A DNA stretch of 64,000 nt from Prostheceraeus crozeri (taxonomy: Eukaryota > Platyhelminthes > Polycladida > Euryleptidae). Every line of letters begins with the position of its first letter. Position 1 is the first letter of the stretch. The notes under the pieces are model-generated. The model was not told where the DNA came from. It was given only the letters and a program-made list of their open reading frames with translations, and did not search any database. Of this stretch, positions 45,380-56,882 are shown in pieces. The stretch covers positions 124,001 to 188,000 of the forward strand of contig CAJQUW010014290.1 in the NCBI GenBank assembly GCA_907163375.1. Reading direction: 5' to 3'. Both the position numbers and the translations under genes were made by a program.

Positions 45380-45897
45380 CTGACATCATGATAACATAAG
45401 TCGTTCATTGATAGTCATAGGGCGTTGTCGGTTTTGAACTCTGTTACATGGGCGGTTGCTTTCACATAATCTTTGCGCAATCAGGGGTCTGTTGCATAAA
45501 ATTCAATAATTCAACAGTGGTTCACTTGTATTGAAAATTTCAATAGTCAATAGTGATCAACTTAGGTGTTGCAAAAACTGAGTATTGAAATGGGTTATTG
45601 AAATTCAATACCATTGAACAAAGTTTCAATAGCGTAACTGCTATTTGGGGTCAATTCTTCAACTTTACCAGTCCGCTATGACCAGTGACTAGTAATGAGT
45701 GACCAGTGATTTCTGTCTTTCAACTTGACCAGTAGTCAAAATGACAAGTTAATTTTGATTAGTAGCTTTTGACCAGTGAACAGTGCTATGATCAGTGATT
45801 GAATCTTTCAACTTGACTATGATTTGTTCATTTCCAGTCATAATCACTCGATTCTTGACGGAAGAAAATCGACCCATCATTCAGTAGAATCATTAAG

Positions 45898-47000
45898 ATG
45901 ATCGAAGCACGACAGCGGAACCGGAGGGTTTATAGAGAAAAAATTAATTTTGATCTCAGTGGCAAAGGGTTTACTGAAAGATTTCGACTGTCACCCCGGC
46001 TCAAGTTGAGGAAATACTAAAAGATCTTGGACCACACCTACAAGCAAAAAATAATTCGGTATTGAACATCACACCACACGAGAAAGTTCTGCTGACTCTG
46101 AGATACTATGAATCAGGAGATTTCTGCTATTCGGTAGGTGACTCGCTTGGTATTTCAAAAGCTGTCGTCCATGGGTCCATCAATCAAGTAACCGAACTTT
46201 TGAATTCACTATATTTTACTGAGGTGGTTTCTTGGCCGGAGGATCGTAACAGTATCGCAACTGACTTTTTTCAGAAATTCGGATTTCCACGTGTTTGCGG
46301 GGCGATCGATGGAACTCATGTTGACATATTGACACCAAGTGTTGATGAGTGGCAATTTGTTAATCGAAAAGGTGACCACACTATTAATGTTATGGCAGTT
46401 GCTGGACCAGACTATAGATTTTATGCTGTCAACAGTAATTGGCCAGGATCTGTCCACGACTCTCGCGTTTTAAAGGAGAGTATGTTTGATCGCTTCAGCT
46501 CTGGTTGTCGTCCTTTTCCAGAAGCTGTCCTACTTGGTGATGCCACATACCCTTTATTGGAATGGTTGATGACGGCATTTACAGATGCAACTCTTACTAC
46601 TGAAATGGTGCAATTTAATTATGCATTGCGTAAGACACGCTTTATTGTGGAAAATGCCTTTGGAATCTTGAAAAACAGATTTCAATGTTTGAAATATATT
46701 CGAGTTCGGAAGCCAGAAAAAGCGAGCAAAATCATAAATGCATGCGTAATTTTGCATAATTTAATCGTCAATTTGAATAATCCGACAATCCATGAAATCT
46801 TGGAAGAATCCCTATCAAATGCTATCGAAGAAACCGCATCAGACGACGGTAGTGATCCACCAGCAGCTGACAGTAATGCAGAAACGAATCAAAATTCAAA
46901 CCATCTTCCGTTACCCTCGAATCTAAACCGTATCTCAAGAGAACGACGCCTTGGAATCCAAAGAAGAAACCGTATTCTTATGACTTTCCGTGAATCGTGA
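45898..47000 (+). pseudogene. Harbinger-B transposase with an N-terminal frame break
   Basis: The main frame covers about 330 codons up to the stop at 46998-47000. It contains the helix-turn-helix region (GDSLGISKAVVHGSINQV), D in GAIDGTHVDI, D in WPGSVHDSRVL and E in RFIVENAFGILKNRF, all as expected for Harbinger. This frame has no ATG at its start. An ATG-led segment beginning at 45898 encodes a fitting N terminus up to about 45990 but lies in a different frame, so one base appears to be missing near 45990-46000. It is therefore probably inactive, unless a small intron or a sequencing error explains the shift. Confidence 0.85.
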
Positions 47001-47431
47001 AGGTGATTAGTTTTAACGATATGACTATCATTATTGTTTGTAACTATATTGTGTGTGAATATAGCCTATTGGATTAAATTCTCTTAACTGATTTTGGAGG
47101 ATTTCGGTAAATAATTAATGACTTAACAATACTTATCAATATACTCTTTAGTTCTTTAAATATTAAAGTATAATACGAAAATGAATAATTGGTAAGTAAT
47201 ACAATACTTACCAATGTAATTATAGTAAATAATACGAAATCTCTATTTCCATTATTTATGGGATATACATCAGGGTTGGGCGCGAATCCGAAATTCAGGG
47301 ATGCACAAGGGGCTACATGTATGCATGCTGATACAGTGACTACGACAAATTTGCTTTATTTTGTATGGGTACAATGCGTCATGATAAACCCATCTCTCAA
47401 CCACTGAAAACAATTTCTGAGGAACACATCT

Positions 47432-48362
47432 TTATTCTAGTTCTTTTTCCAGTTTCCTAATTTTCAATCGCAAGTATTTGTTCGTCAATTTCTGACCTTC
47501 GATTTGAAGGTCTCTTAACTCTAAATCTCGGGAGATCAATTCCTCACTCGGTCGTTTCTTTCCTTCCTTTTTACTCATAAGTATATCTGATGATAGACCC
47601 AAAGTCAGGCCTTCATCAGAAGCTGATCCTTGAGCAGCTTCGACAGACGTTGTCGGATCTTCTAGCGGGTTTGAAGCAGCTGCAAACCGCAGTACTATAT
47701 CTGAAACCAACAAACATATATGTCTTATTGCATATTCATTAAAATGATAGTTAATAAATAATAATAAATTAATTGATAATGAGTAATAGTTAGTAACAGT
47801 ATGACTACTAGTTCATTAATATTTCAAAATCATTCATCAAAAATCATAATTCAATTCAATAGTGAAAAGGTATATACCTGTTTTTTCACGCGGGTTTTCT
47901 TCAATTGGTGCTCTTTCAATGAGTTGTGGATCCGTTTCTGGAACCCCGAGTCCAACAACAGCTGGAGATTCTTTTCCCAATATGTCGAGAACTAAATTGT
48001 CAATCTCAGTTAATACCACTCGTCCTTCTCCGGATGTATCTCTCTTCTTCTTCTTTTCCTGCAAGTAAGAAACATAAAATGTGAAACGGATATTGTAGAC
48101 ATAGACATGTATAGGAGAATTCTCAACTTACCAATGTCCTTTTTCGAATATTTCCAAATGTTGTATCTCTCAAATAGTCACCATTTTTTCCTACTGGATA
48201 GCCCAAAGCAGCTAAGTCCCCATGGATGTCATTCCAGGCTTTTTTTCTCGATTCTTTTGTACGACCCTTTGATTCGTCAAACTTTCCAAATAGTATATCT
48301 TTATTCTCCAAAATTTTCCTTAGTAACATTAACTTTCCATTAAATTCGAACTTAGGACCCAT
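47432..48362 (-). CDS. Myb/SANT-like partner protein of Harbinger-B (three exons)
   Basis: Exons inferred at 48362-48132, 48058-47878 and 47700-47432. Splice sites fit well: donor GTAAGT after 48132, acceptor CTTGCAG before 48058, donor GTATAT after 47878, and acceptor GGTTTCAG before 47700. Together they give 681 nt, 226 residues, with the frame kept across both junctions. Exon 1 is the Myb/SANT-like DNA-binding domain (KKAWNDIHGDLAALG ... YLRDTTFGNIRKR). Exon 2 is acidic. Exon 3 ends in a coiled coil (ISRDLELRDLQIEGQKLTNK). It probably binds the element's ends and assists the transposase. The complete gene contrasts with the broken transposase in the same element. Confidence 0.85.
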
Positions 48363-48947
48363 TCTTTCTTGAAAAAGCGAAACAGCTTACAAAACACGTC
48401 GAACTAATGTATCAGTAATTCATTTACGGACTTCCAAATGTACATGTATCTTCGAATCCACGTTGTCTGCGCCATAATTTGATGCTCTTCATTTGTGACT
48501 TTTCTCATTTAAAAGCTTAATATCATATTTATTTAATGCCATAATAACAAGTAATTCCTTATTTCATAAAATATAAATGCTACATTTGTATACTATCAAA
48601 ATTAAAATGTATGACGGTAAGTATTTGAGCCGAAATTCCTTTTTATTTTCTCTTTGATGCATTTTACGATGAGTGACCAATCAGAATAGCTGATTTCGTG
48701 ACGGTCAACAAATCCATCAACTTGTCATATTTTGACTAGTCTTCGCTAGTCAAGTCGAAAGACAGAAATCATGGTCACTGGTCAAGCTACTTGTCACAAT
48801 TCACTCATTACTGGTCATTATGACTAGAAGTTGAAGAATTGGCCCTTGGTGATTCAACTACGAATGATATTCGTTTCCCTGATGAGTCATGATCGTGTCA
48901 TACTTCCGATGCCATTCTCAATCTGCAATCTATTGTCTCTGAACGCA

Positions 48948-49736
48948 ATGGCTCGTGTACGGATGTCAGAGCAGCAGAAATTGTTTCTATTAAGAAGCAT
49001 ACAGGATCGCAAGGAAGAATTGTTTGCTCCTTTCAGCAATGAGGTAACCGCAAATCTCAAGATGGAGAGGTGGTCAGAAATCCTTAATGAATGTCGGAAT
49101 GAATGTGGGTTTGATCCGACTAATGGAAAAGGTTGGCAGCATCTTCGTGACAGTACATGGCCAAACATTAAAAATTACGTGATTGCAAAAAGGGATAAAT
49201 TCAAACAGAGTGGTGCAGAAGGAGGCCACGAAGCTCGAGTCTCGTAAGCGGATGGCATCGTCCTAGAAATTGTTGGAGGAGGCAGCCCCGTGATGGATGG
49301 TCTCAAAGTGATTGATTCGAACAGTAGGGTTGCTATGAAGCCCACGATTGAAGACACTGAAGAGTAAGAGACACCAAGTAAGAGACAAGAACAAGAGCAA
49401 GAGCAGCACAATACCAGAAAAAGAAGGAAACAGCGGGAAACAGCAGAAATTGGTGAAGTGACCCATCTGAAGACGCAAAAACTTCAACTTCAAGTGGAGG
49501 AGTTGAAATTGCGGTGTGAACATTGGCGCTTAAGAAATGCAGAGCTAAGAAGATCTCAGGGACATGATAATGATGGCAGGCCTTTATCTCCTCATTTAAC
49601 AGATGTTTTGACTGTACCTGTAACTCGAGCGAATTTTGATTTTAGCAGATTTGTTGCATCTTTTAATCGAATAAATAATACTATGGAACATGCACAAACT
49701 TTTCATCAAATTTCGGATTTGGGAATTAGGCTGTAG
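48948..49736 (+). CDS. Myb/SANT-like partner protein of Harbinger-C (probably two exons)
   Basis: Exon 1 starts at ATG 48948 and encodes a Myb/SANT-like domain (FLLRSIQDRKEELFAPFSNE, then MERWSEILNECRNECG and WQHLRDSTWPNIKNYV). It reaches a GTAAGC donor near 49243. The second coding part, about 49370-49736, is a lysine/arginine-rich patch followed by a coiled coil (LKTQKLQLQVEELKLRCEHW) and an FDFSRFVASFNRI tail. The exact acceptor is uncertain. The frame that appears to extend upstream into Harbinger-B's right end is accidental, since that DNA belongs to the nested insert. It is convergent with the transposase at 50160-51269. Confidence 0.75.
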
Positions 49737-50159
49737 TTCATGAGCATTATGCTCTGACCTAGACCTGTTAGACAATTTTTTATATTGTTCTACTTATATA
49801 CTACAAATCAATATTCATACAAAAATTACGTAGTTAAAAGTTGTGGTGTCAAATCATTTCGGCCCATTCAGGAGGATGTGATGTTTTAAAGGTGAAGCCG
49901 AATTTCGCTAATCCAATAGAATGTCATGATAACTAGGACTCACAAATCCCAAAAATGTGTTTGATTTGATGGTATGAATGGTTGTGTATAAAACTGCGGA
50001 GCATAATTCGCATTAATTATTTCATTATTTTCGCATTGTGTCTGGGATCTTAAGCATCAATTGCTAATTCAATGCTAGATTGAAGGATCAAATTGTCCAA
50101 TATTTATTTCTGTAAAGACATGTTTCATTGATATATCTAGGCTCATCAAAACAATCCGT

Positions 50160-51269
50160 CTAAAAACCATTTACAAAGTTTATTGGAACAAACGTTAAAG
50201 ACTTATGTATAGGTGTTTGTCTACTTAGAATAAGGCTATCAACTGAGCGACGTGAAGTATTCTCGACTTCATCAAAATTGTCAAAATTGTCTTGCTGTTC
50301 AGATTCCATGGATTCAGCATCGTCTACATCGTCCAAGCCGGTATGCTCACTGTTCGCTAAACACATGTTGTGAAGAGTTGTACAACAATATACCAGTTGT
50401 GCGAGATTCACCGGAGATAACTCCAAATGGTGCAATAAACATCTAAATCTCTGTTTTAAGATTCCAATTGCACTTTCAATGATTCGTCTCGTTTTTTTGT
50501 GCGCAACATTGAATCTTTCTTCTTGTCCTGTCGTAGGTGAAGGTACTGGGGGTATGATGTAGTTGTTGCATGGATATATTGAGTCACCTAGCAAAACTAC
50601 ATTTGGAAAAGGTCTCCAACCACTTTCCAGCCTTGTCTTGATGCCACTTCTCCTGAATACTCTAGCATCGTTTACACTTCCCGGCCATTTTGAATCAACG
50701 TAAAAGAATTCCATATTGGGGCCACAGATAGCCATCACATTCAGAGAGATATTTCCGTGTCTGTTCACAAAATGAACCTCATTTTCGGATGGACGCTTGA
50801 ATTGAACGTGTGTGCCATCAACACATCCGAAAATTGTAGGTATACCTGCAATAGCTCGAAAATCAGAATGGATTTTCTTCAATTCTTCCTGATTCTCCGG
50901 CCATTTCACAATGTTACGGAAATAATGTTCGTTCACCACTGATACAACACGTTGGATGGATCTTGAAACGGAGGATTTATGAATCCCATGGGCATCACCA
51001 ATAGTTCTAAAATTGTCTCCGGTTGCAACAAACCGCAATGCAACTAAAATCTGTTGACGGGGTGATAAGGCGCAGTTCCTTTCGGTTTGATGCCGTAGAT
51101 ATGGAGTGAATTCAGTGATAAGTTTTTCAATCATTGCATCATTCAAACGAAATCTGCACTCACTATCGATGCCAGAATAATGAAAATTGATGCGCGGCTT
51201 CAAGCGTCTGTGTCGTCGCGTTCCTGCTGTAAGAAAGTCATCATCACTTGAGCTCGAGGAATCCAACAT
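50160..51269 (-). CDS. Harbinger-C transposase (HARBI1-like), intact
   Basis: A 369-residue protein beginning with a serine/aspartate-rich leader (SSSSSDDDF). A helix-turn-helix-like segment (GIHKSSVSRSIQRVV) follows. The DDE_Tnp_4 catalytic core has D in FGCVDGTHVQF (near residue 152), D in WPGSVNDARVF (near 201) and E in TRRIIESAIGILKQRF (near 264), then a CTTLHNMC block and an acidic tail. It cuts and joins the element's ends in the nucleus. No frame break is seen. The decayed copy at 39613-40262 belongs to the same family, so this family has been active here more than once. Confidence 0.94.
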   Translation of the reverse strand: MLDSSSSSDDDFLTAGTRRHRRLKPRINFHYSGIDSECRFRLNDAMIEKLITEFTPYLRHQTERNCALSPRQQILVALRFVATGDNFRTIGDAHGIHKSSVSRSIQRVVSVVNEHYFRNIVKWPENQEELKKIHSDFRAIAGIPTIFGCVDGTHVQFKRPSENEVHFVNRHGNISLNVMAICGPNMEFFYVDSKWPGSVNDARVFRRSGIKTRLESGWRPFPNVVLLGDSIYPCNNYIIPPVPSPTTGQEERFNVAHKKTRRIIESAIGILKQRFRCLLHHLELSPVNLAQLVYCCTTLHNMCLANSEHTGLDDVDDAESMESEQQDNFDNFDEVENTSRRSVDSLILSRQTPIHKSLTFVPINFVNGF

Positions 51270-51765
51270 ACTGAATATTAGAAATGTTCATAAGTGACGT
51301 TGGACTAATGAAATTATTGAATCGAAATCGATGTTTAACTACGCTTTATGCAACGCATTCTATTGGATGCCGCTATTTTTGCTACTGAAGCTGACTAACG
51401 GGTATTGAGGTTCAATACTGTTTCAATAGTGTGCTATATGCAACAAAATTTATCAATTTGCTACTTAATTTCAATAATTCAATACTATTGAAAGCTTTAT
51501 GCAACAGACCCCAGGTCGTGAATTGAAGTGAATCATGTCGCACAACAACGTACAGTACCATACATCATCCGGGAATTTGCAGTCTCAGCCGTTAAATGAG
51601 CTACATAGACTTGCATTCGTTATTGAATTTGCGAAGCAGTGCTCAAAGTATGAAAATCACTCAATTTACAACATGTGAGTATAAATGATAATTTTTCAGG
51701 CACGGGGAGAACGAGCATTTTCTGAGCTACCTTTTGATATACTGGTCATCAAAGTCGGATAACTA

Positions 51766-52431
51766 CACTGTAAACTGTAAGCAGCCACTGATCGGACAAT
51801 TTGTGAGCCACATCACTATTTTGGCACTTACTGCGTATTATCAGACAAATTTCCTGCTTGTCAGACAATTTTTGTCTCATCGCACGAACTAATTTACATT
51901 ATTGCGTTTACTGCCCATTATACTACTTATGACTAATATATACACTTTTATTGAAATTGGATGGTATTCTTGATAATTTTCAATTATAGAATATACAATG
52001 TTGTAAATGAGTAGGGTTCTTTGTATACACCTTGAGGCATGGCAATAACAGGTCTGGATATTTGACGTATTGATGCCATCTTTTAATTCTGTTTTTACAA
52101 GGTTTTTTACAGCTTTTAAGGGTCTATATACTTCCCTAAAGTTAACATTGACACAGCGGAGTTGTAAAGTATCAGAGTTGTTCATAATGCGAGTGTGAAT
52201 GAGTGGAGCAGAGTTGATTAGGAGTGACCAGTTGCCATTAGCTGATGTTGAATAGTTTGATCATATTTAAACACTTTGAGTTTGAGAGACAATACTTTTA
52301 GAAAAGTACACTGAATTGTCTGCTCTGAACAGCCATATTTGTTTGTTTATTGTCTCACGTTGTCTGTTGCAATTGTCTGATGATTTTGGCTGTTATTTTG
52401 TCTGATTTTTGTCTGTCTACAGTTTACAGTG
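51766..52431 (-). mobile_element. CACTGTAAAC-ended MITE, copy B
   Basis: 666 bp flanked by TA (51764-51765, 52432-52433), with CACTGTAAACTGTA inverted ends. It is inverted relative to copy A and similar over its whole length. A one-base change in an A-run shifts the interior frame that begins MNNSDTLQLRC after about 27 residues. A stretch of about 45 bp present in copies A and C near the CAGACAAT end is missing. Confidence 0.88.
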
Positions 52432-52959
52432 TAGGAACAATTTTTCCTATCTCTGTAAGGTATTAGAAATTCTTTTTTGCCCACTTAATAGGTTCCTCGA
52501 TGTGCCGTCGATTTCGTATTAATCACACTTCTAGCAATCCAAAACAAAATATTCAATTCTGTGGTGTCATCAGTTAAAAAATGAGAATCGCTACATCCAG
52601 TCGGCAGTTCATTCAATCTGTACTGGGATATATACCAAGATCTGACTAGGCCTCCTGATGATTCAAAAAATATTACGAGTCATCACCAGGCCTATCACAG
52701 ATCTCTAAACATCGTCACAACTCCTTATTTAGCCTTGAAGACTAAATCTGATTGAAAAATCATTTACAAATGAAAATCTTTAAATATAATGTGCTTGCAA
52801 AATAATCATTGACAGGGAGATTTTAGACATCGCCGTTAGAAAGACAGCTAACTTATCTTTTGAATGGGATTACTTGTGTTGTTTCATGAAATAAAAGATG
52901 TATAAGAAGCTACCGGCTTCATAAAAGATCATCCTTGAGAAGTTGAATTCTATGTTGTT

Positions 52960-53190
52960 TTGGCGACATTAGATAATGTCGCATCCGTCGTTCGACAGAC
53001 AGCGGAATTGTTCACTGATTCTCGTTTGAATGATAATCAGCAAAATGCTATTATTCTCAATCCAATTGCAATGAATAGCAAACGGAGTTTCAAAACGCCA
53101 GCCTGTTCATCAAGCTGTGGCGAATCGATTTTGAAGCTTGCGCAGATTCTAAAGAACACTCACGACTGTCATGAAAATGATGCTGATTGA
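52960..53190 (+). CDS. Unrecognised frame, possible terminal exon
   Basis: An open stretch of about 75 codons without an ATG near its start, ending in TGA at 53188-53190. It is less AT-rich than its surroundings, and a CGACATTAG just inside could be a splice acceptor. Residues such as SVVRQTAELFTDSRLNDNQQ look protein-like, but I recognise no family. It may be a last exon of a host gene or chance. Confidence 0.2.
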   Translation: MATLDNVASVVRQTAELFTDSRLNDNQQNAIILNPIAMNSKRSFKTPACSSSCGESILKLAQILKNTHDCHENDAD

Positions 53191-53295
53191 ATGTTGCAGT
53201 TATTGACGAATTTATTATTTGCCGTCAACTTTTCTCAATCGGAACTTACAATCCGGTCGCGAGCACAAATTTCCAATTCTGAAGCTATGTCTCTA

Positions 53296-54235
53296 CACTG
53301 TAAATCGCTCAATACCAATCACATACGAAGGACGCATACCAAAGTATTTTTTGTTATATTCCTGTATTCTCTTGTTATATATTTGTATGCTTTTCGTATG
53401 TTATTTCAAATGTGGTATGCTTTACATACTAAAGCCATACCAGCACAATGTTAAAAGGAAGTATCAATTTTTGTTAATAAAGATCACACTAATGTTACTA
53501 CTGTTCTGTAAGTAGTGAGATAATGACATTCAAGCGTCATACTTTTAATACTGAATTCGATTTTAATACACGCAAGTCTAAGGCATTTCATGAATAATCA
53601 GTAAGTATTCAACCATTAACAATTATGCATTATGTAATTTTGAAATGAAGCATATTATCAATCCGAGATAAAAACACATTATAATTCATGAAAGCAAAAA
53701 TAGTTATGTTTGAGTTATATAAGTCAACATGGTTGCACAAAAGATATCATTTGAATTAATTAATGTTAGTCGACTTGGTTCATTAAGTAGAGTTAACCAA
53801 GCGTCCTGTTAATGTTACTAGACAAGAACAACGATGACATACAGCATAAAATTCATAATAAATCTAATCTGGTTAAATACCACACTTTCAAAAAGAAATA
53901 TTCACGACTGGCATTACTGAAAAAGTTATTTGACAGTAGTATGTAACATATACATATTTTTGCTATGTGACTTAAAACTCTTCATACGAAATACATTTGC
54001 ATCGGGTCTCGTATATAAAACAACAACTCATATTTCAGTGTAAAACAGCCAATCACGGATAGAATAGTTCATATCGCAACATACCAATCACATGATAAAG
54101 TAAGTGAAATTTCGTATGAAAAACATACCAGATCTCTGAAAGCATACGAGAATCTCGTATCAGATGTTAGTTTCAAATTGTATATGATTTTGGTATATGT
54201 TTGTATGTAATTTTCGTATCCAGCGATTTACAGTG
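53296..54235. mobile_element. CACTGTAAATCGCT-ended non-autonomous element
   Basis: About 940 bp with inverted ends CACTGTAAATCGCT. TA precedes the left end, but AG follows the right end, so the target duplication is imperfect. Both ends carry CGTATG / CATACGA motifs (for example CATACGAAGG, TTCGTATG). No transposase frame. The first nine bases match the CACTGTAAAC MITE family, suggesting a distant relationship. Confidence 0.7.
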
Positions 54236-54239
54236 AGAC

Positions 54240-56880
54240 GTAGACTCAGAATCACTTATTTGATACTGTTTGACAAGAAGTGGAACCGAGTAGAAGTCTG
54301 CAGATACGACACATGCGCGAATATTGCATGTACATAGTGGATGTGGTCAATGATTCAATACACATTTTCACTTCGAAGTGTGCATTGCTTAGTCTGCCAG
54401 GGGTGATCGAAAAGAGTCGCCATAATTTTTCTACACTGCGCTCTGTGTGCAGGTTGCTGGAATACCAAATGCTGTGGTGACAAAAACAGGCCTTTTTATG
54501 TAATAGAAGTTCCCATCCACATGTGCCAATCACTTTCTTCTTTACATATCAGAAGAAAGCTAGCATCATGTGGTCCCGCTACAAATGTTTCTTGAGCAAT
54601 CCTATCAAGAATCATGTGTGATTCATTATGATGCAAAGTCATAAAAATGTAAGATTAAGTAAGTCATTTATTTAATATCCTTCTTTCGACGTGCACGATT
54701 ATTGTTCACTGGTCAACCAATGGGTGAATCTAGTGTTCTAATCAGATGTTAATTCATTGTCTATTTAACAATGTCTGCTGACAAGGACGTTAGTGACTAG
54801 GACTGGCCTTTGTCTCAAGTCGATTAATGACAAGACGTGTTATCGTCTATACAACCATGTGACTACACTACAGTCATACTTTGTCAGTAGCCAACCGCAC
54901 ACTTCGCTCTTCCTTCTTATCAAAGCGAAGAAACGAAAGATTTCCAAAAATTGATCTCGAGGTATTGCATTATGAAATAACGGAACCCTCAGAACTGACC
55001 AGACTCTTCACTGGCAAATTACGAGCGGCCGAGAGGCACCTCGCGATGATAGGACCAAGGAAAGTGTCCAAGTTTCACTTCCAAGTCCTCTATTTGCCTC
55101 AGCTTCTGTAATTGTTCGAATGGAGAGAGCATTGGTTTATAAAATGACCTAATTTTCTCAACATACTCCATAACTTTGAGTAAAATATTTCCACGACGAT
55201 TCACCCAATGACTTGTGGCACTTAGTCTCCGATTTTGCTGATTCTCGGATGAGTGAAACGCAGATGAGAGTTTCTCAGTGCCAATTGAAAATACAGAAGG
55301 GTAGGCGATAAATGAGATCCTTGACTGATTATGCTTGCCAATCAGTAATAGGGCAACAGTGTTACCTGGGAAAATGTTGCTGCTACCAGGAAAAGATCAA
55401 GAAAATCAAGATCGAAATTCTGTCGACAATACATTAGGTGATCTATTAGAGTCTACTAGATTAATATTAATGTTCGTGGGTTTCGTTCAGAAAACATTCT
55501 GCGATGCTGAGTCAGTTAAAAGCTATTTACACTATCAAAACAATGAAAAAGATGCAGTTTTCGTTTCTACGGTTTATTGCAAATGATGCCTCTCCATTAG
55601 AACAGCTGAAATTATCAAAAGTAATTGATTACTTCAGAAAACAGTAAGATAAATCGATCCTGAGCATTTCGCAGAAACTTTACTATTCAAAACTACAATG
55701 TCGATTGACAAAGCATATCTAGTCCAACAAAACTCGAACTTCGAAAGTCATATTTGGATATATTGCAATATGCCAATATTTCATATATAATATCTATCAA
55801 AGGGAATAATTTCTTGCCGCACACCAACTTAGCGTTTTCAAGTACTATTGTACTATAAATGCTACTTCTCGATACTACTTATGTAATATTGACATCATAT
55901 ATTGAAACAATGTGCAAAATCAAAATTGGCCAATTTATACCACTTTAATTATCGGCTACCTGATCAAATTTCTTCTACAAGTAATCGAACATGTTTCTGA
56001 GTTTCAGCTTCAATTTGGAGTCACAACTGGCATATAGAAAAAGTTAGCTCAGCTTAAAAACAACCATTTTCGGCATTTTTTGAAAAAACACGTTTTTTGA
56101 ACACCTGGTGTAGCTCTCTGTACTCTGGTTACCCCTTAAGATCACAGATGTGAAACACACTGATATGCAGCAACAAAATTATCCCAGTTATTACGGGTAA
56201 CAAGAATATAGAAAGTTGTGAGACTAGCTTAAATTTTTTGTGTTTTTTCGCGACCCTTTTTTTCACCATCTTTGGAGCCATGTAGCTCCGTTATTCATGC
56301 CAGTTGCCCACTGAAATTCATGCAACAATTCCTTCATGCCGAGCTGATGCTGCGTGGTGCAAAGTTTTGTTGAGCAACGTATATACAGAAAAAAGTTACA
56401 GCTGCATGAAAATTCAAAATTTTAGAAATAAATCAAATTTCTAAAAATGGCACTAGATCCCGCTATTTTCAAGATTGGAAGCTAATATTGCAGATTTGGT
56501 GTTTTCTAATGCATAGCAAGCATATATCCGAAAATCAGCAAAAATTCGGAGAGTAAGTGCCACAAAACTTTCCAAAAATTGGTTAAATCGTCGTGGAATG
56601 ACCATGACCTACCGTCAAAATGACGGTTTCCGGCCTTATTGGTATAACTGCTGCTTATTTCTAATAGAACGTAATTATATTCATGTCCGTTTCAACATTA
56701 TACTTAGATGTATATACTCGTAAAAATAATAAAAGCCACGGAGTTTCAGATCGATCGGTTGATTTCTCGAAACAGAATAAGCTATTGAGTTAGCATAACC
56801 GTCAAAGTGTTCAAAAATTTTAAAATGAAATTCAGAAACGTTAAAATCAATTCCAGATGCATTAAAATGAAATTCAGAAA
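54240..56880. other. No recognisable gene
   Basis: About 2.6 kb. The short frames at 54881-55111 (plus) and 55019-55204 (minus) overlap and I recognise neither. Around 56820-56890, TTCAGAAA / AAATCAA words recur every 20-25 bp at the edge of the next fold-back element. Confidence 0.45.
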
Positions 56881-56882
56881 TT

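Larger units (their letters stand above)
45648..48845 (+). mobile_element. Harbinger-B, nested inside Harbinger-C
   Basis: 3198 bp with terminal inverted repeats starting GGGTCAATTCTTCAACT on the left and GGGCCAATTCTTCAACT on the right (other strand). TTG flanks both ends (45645-45647, 48846-48848), so the host is cleanly duplicated at 3 bp. Subterminal TGACCAGTGA / GACTAG motifs repeat at both ends. It carries a transposase frame (plus) and a three-exon Myb/SANT-like gene (minus). Confidence 0.92.
45485..51512. mobile_element. Harbinger-C, complete but split by a nested Harbinger
   Basis: Terminal inverted repeats begin GGGTCTGTTGCATAAA at both ends. CAG flanks both (45482-45484, 51513-51515) as a 3-bp target duplication. 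Subterminal regions carry repeated TTCAATAATTC / TATTGAA motifs. The element's own parts are 45485-45647 and 48846-51512, about 2.83 kb. They hold a Myb/SANT-like gene (plus) and a transposase gene (minus), convergent. The nested element entered upstream of the Myb gene without breaking either coding frame. Confidence 0.92.

Noticed and set aside
48831-48947. An upstream extension of the Harbinger-C Myb-like frame
   Set aside because: The first 15 bases belong to the right end of the nested Harbinger-B, so the extension is accidental. The ATG at 48948 fits the domain.
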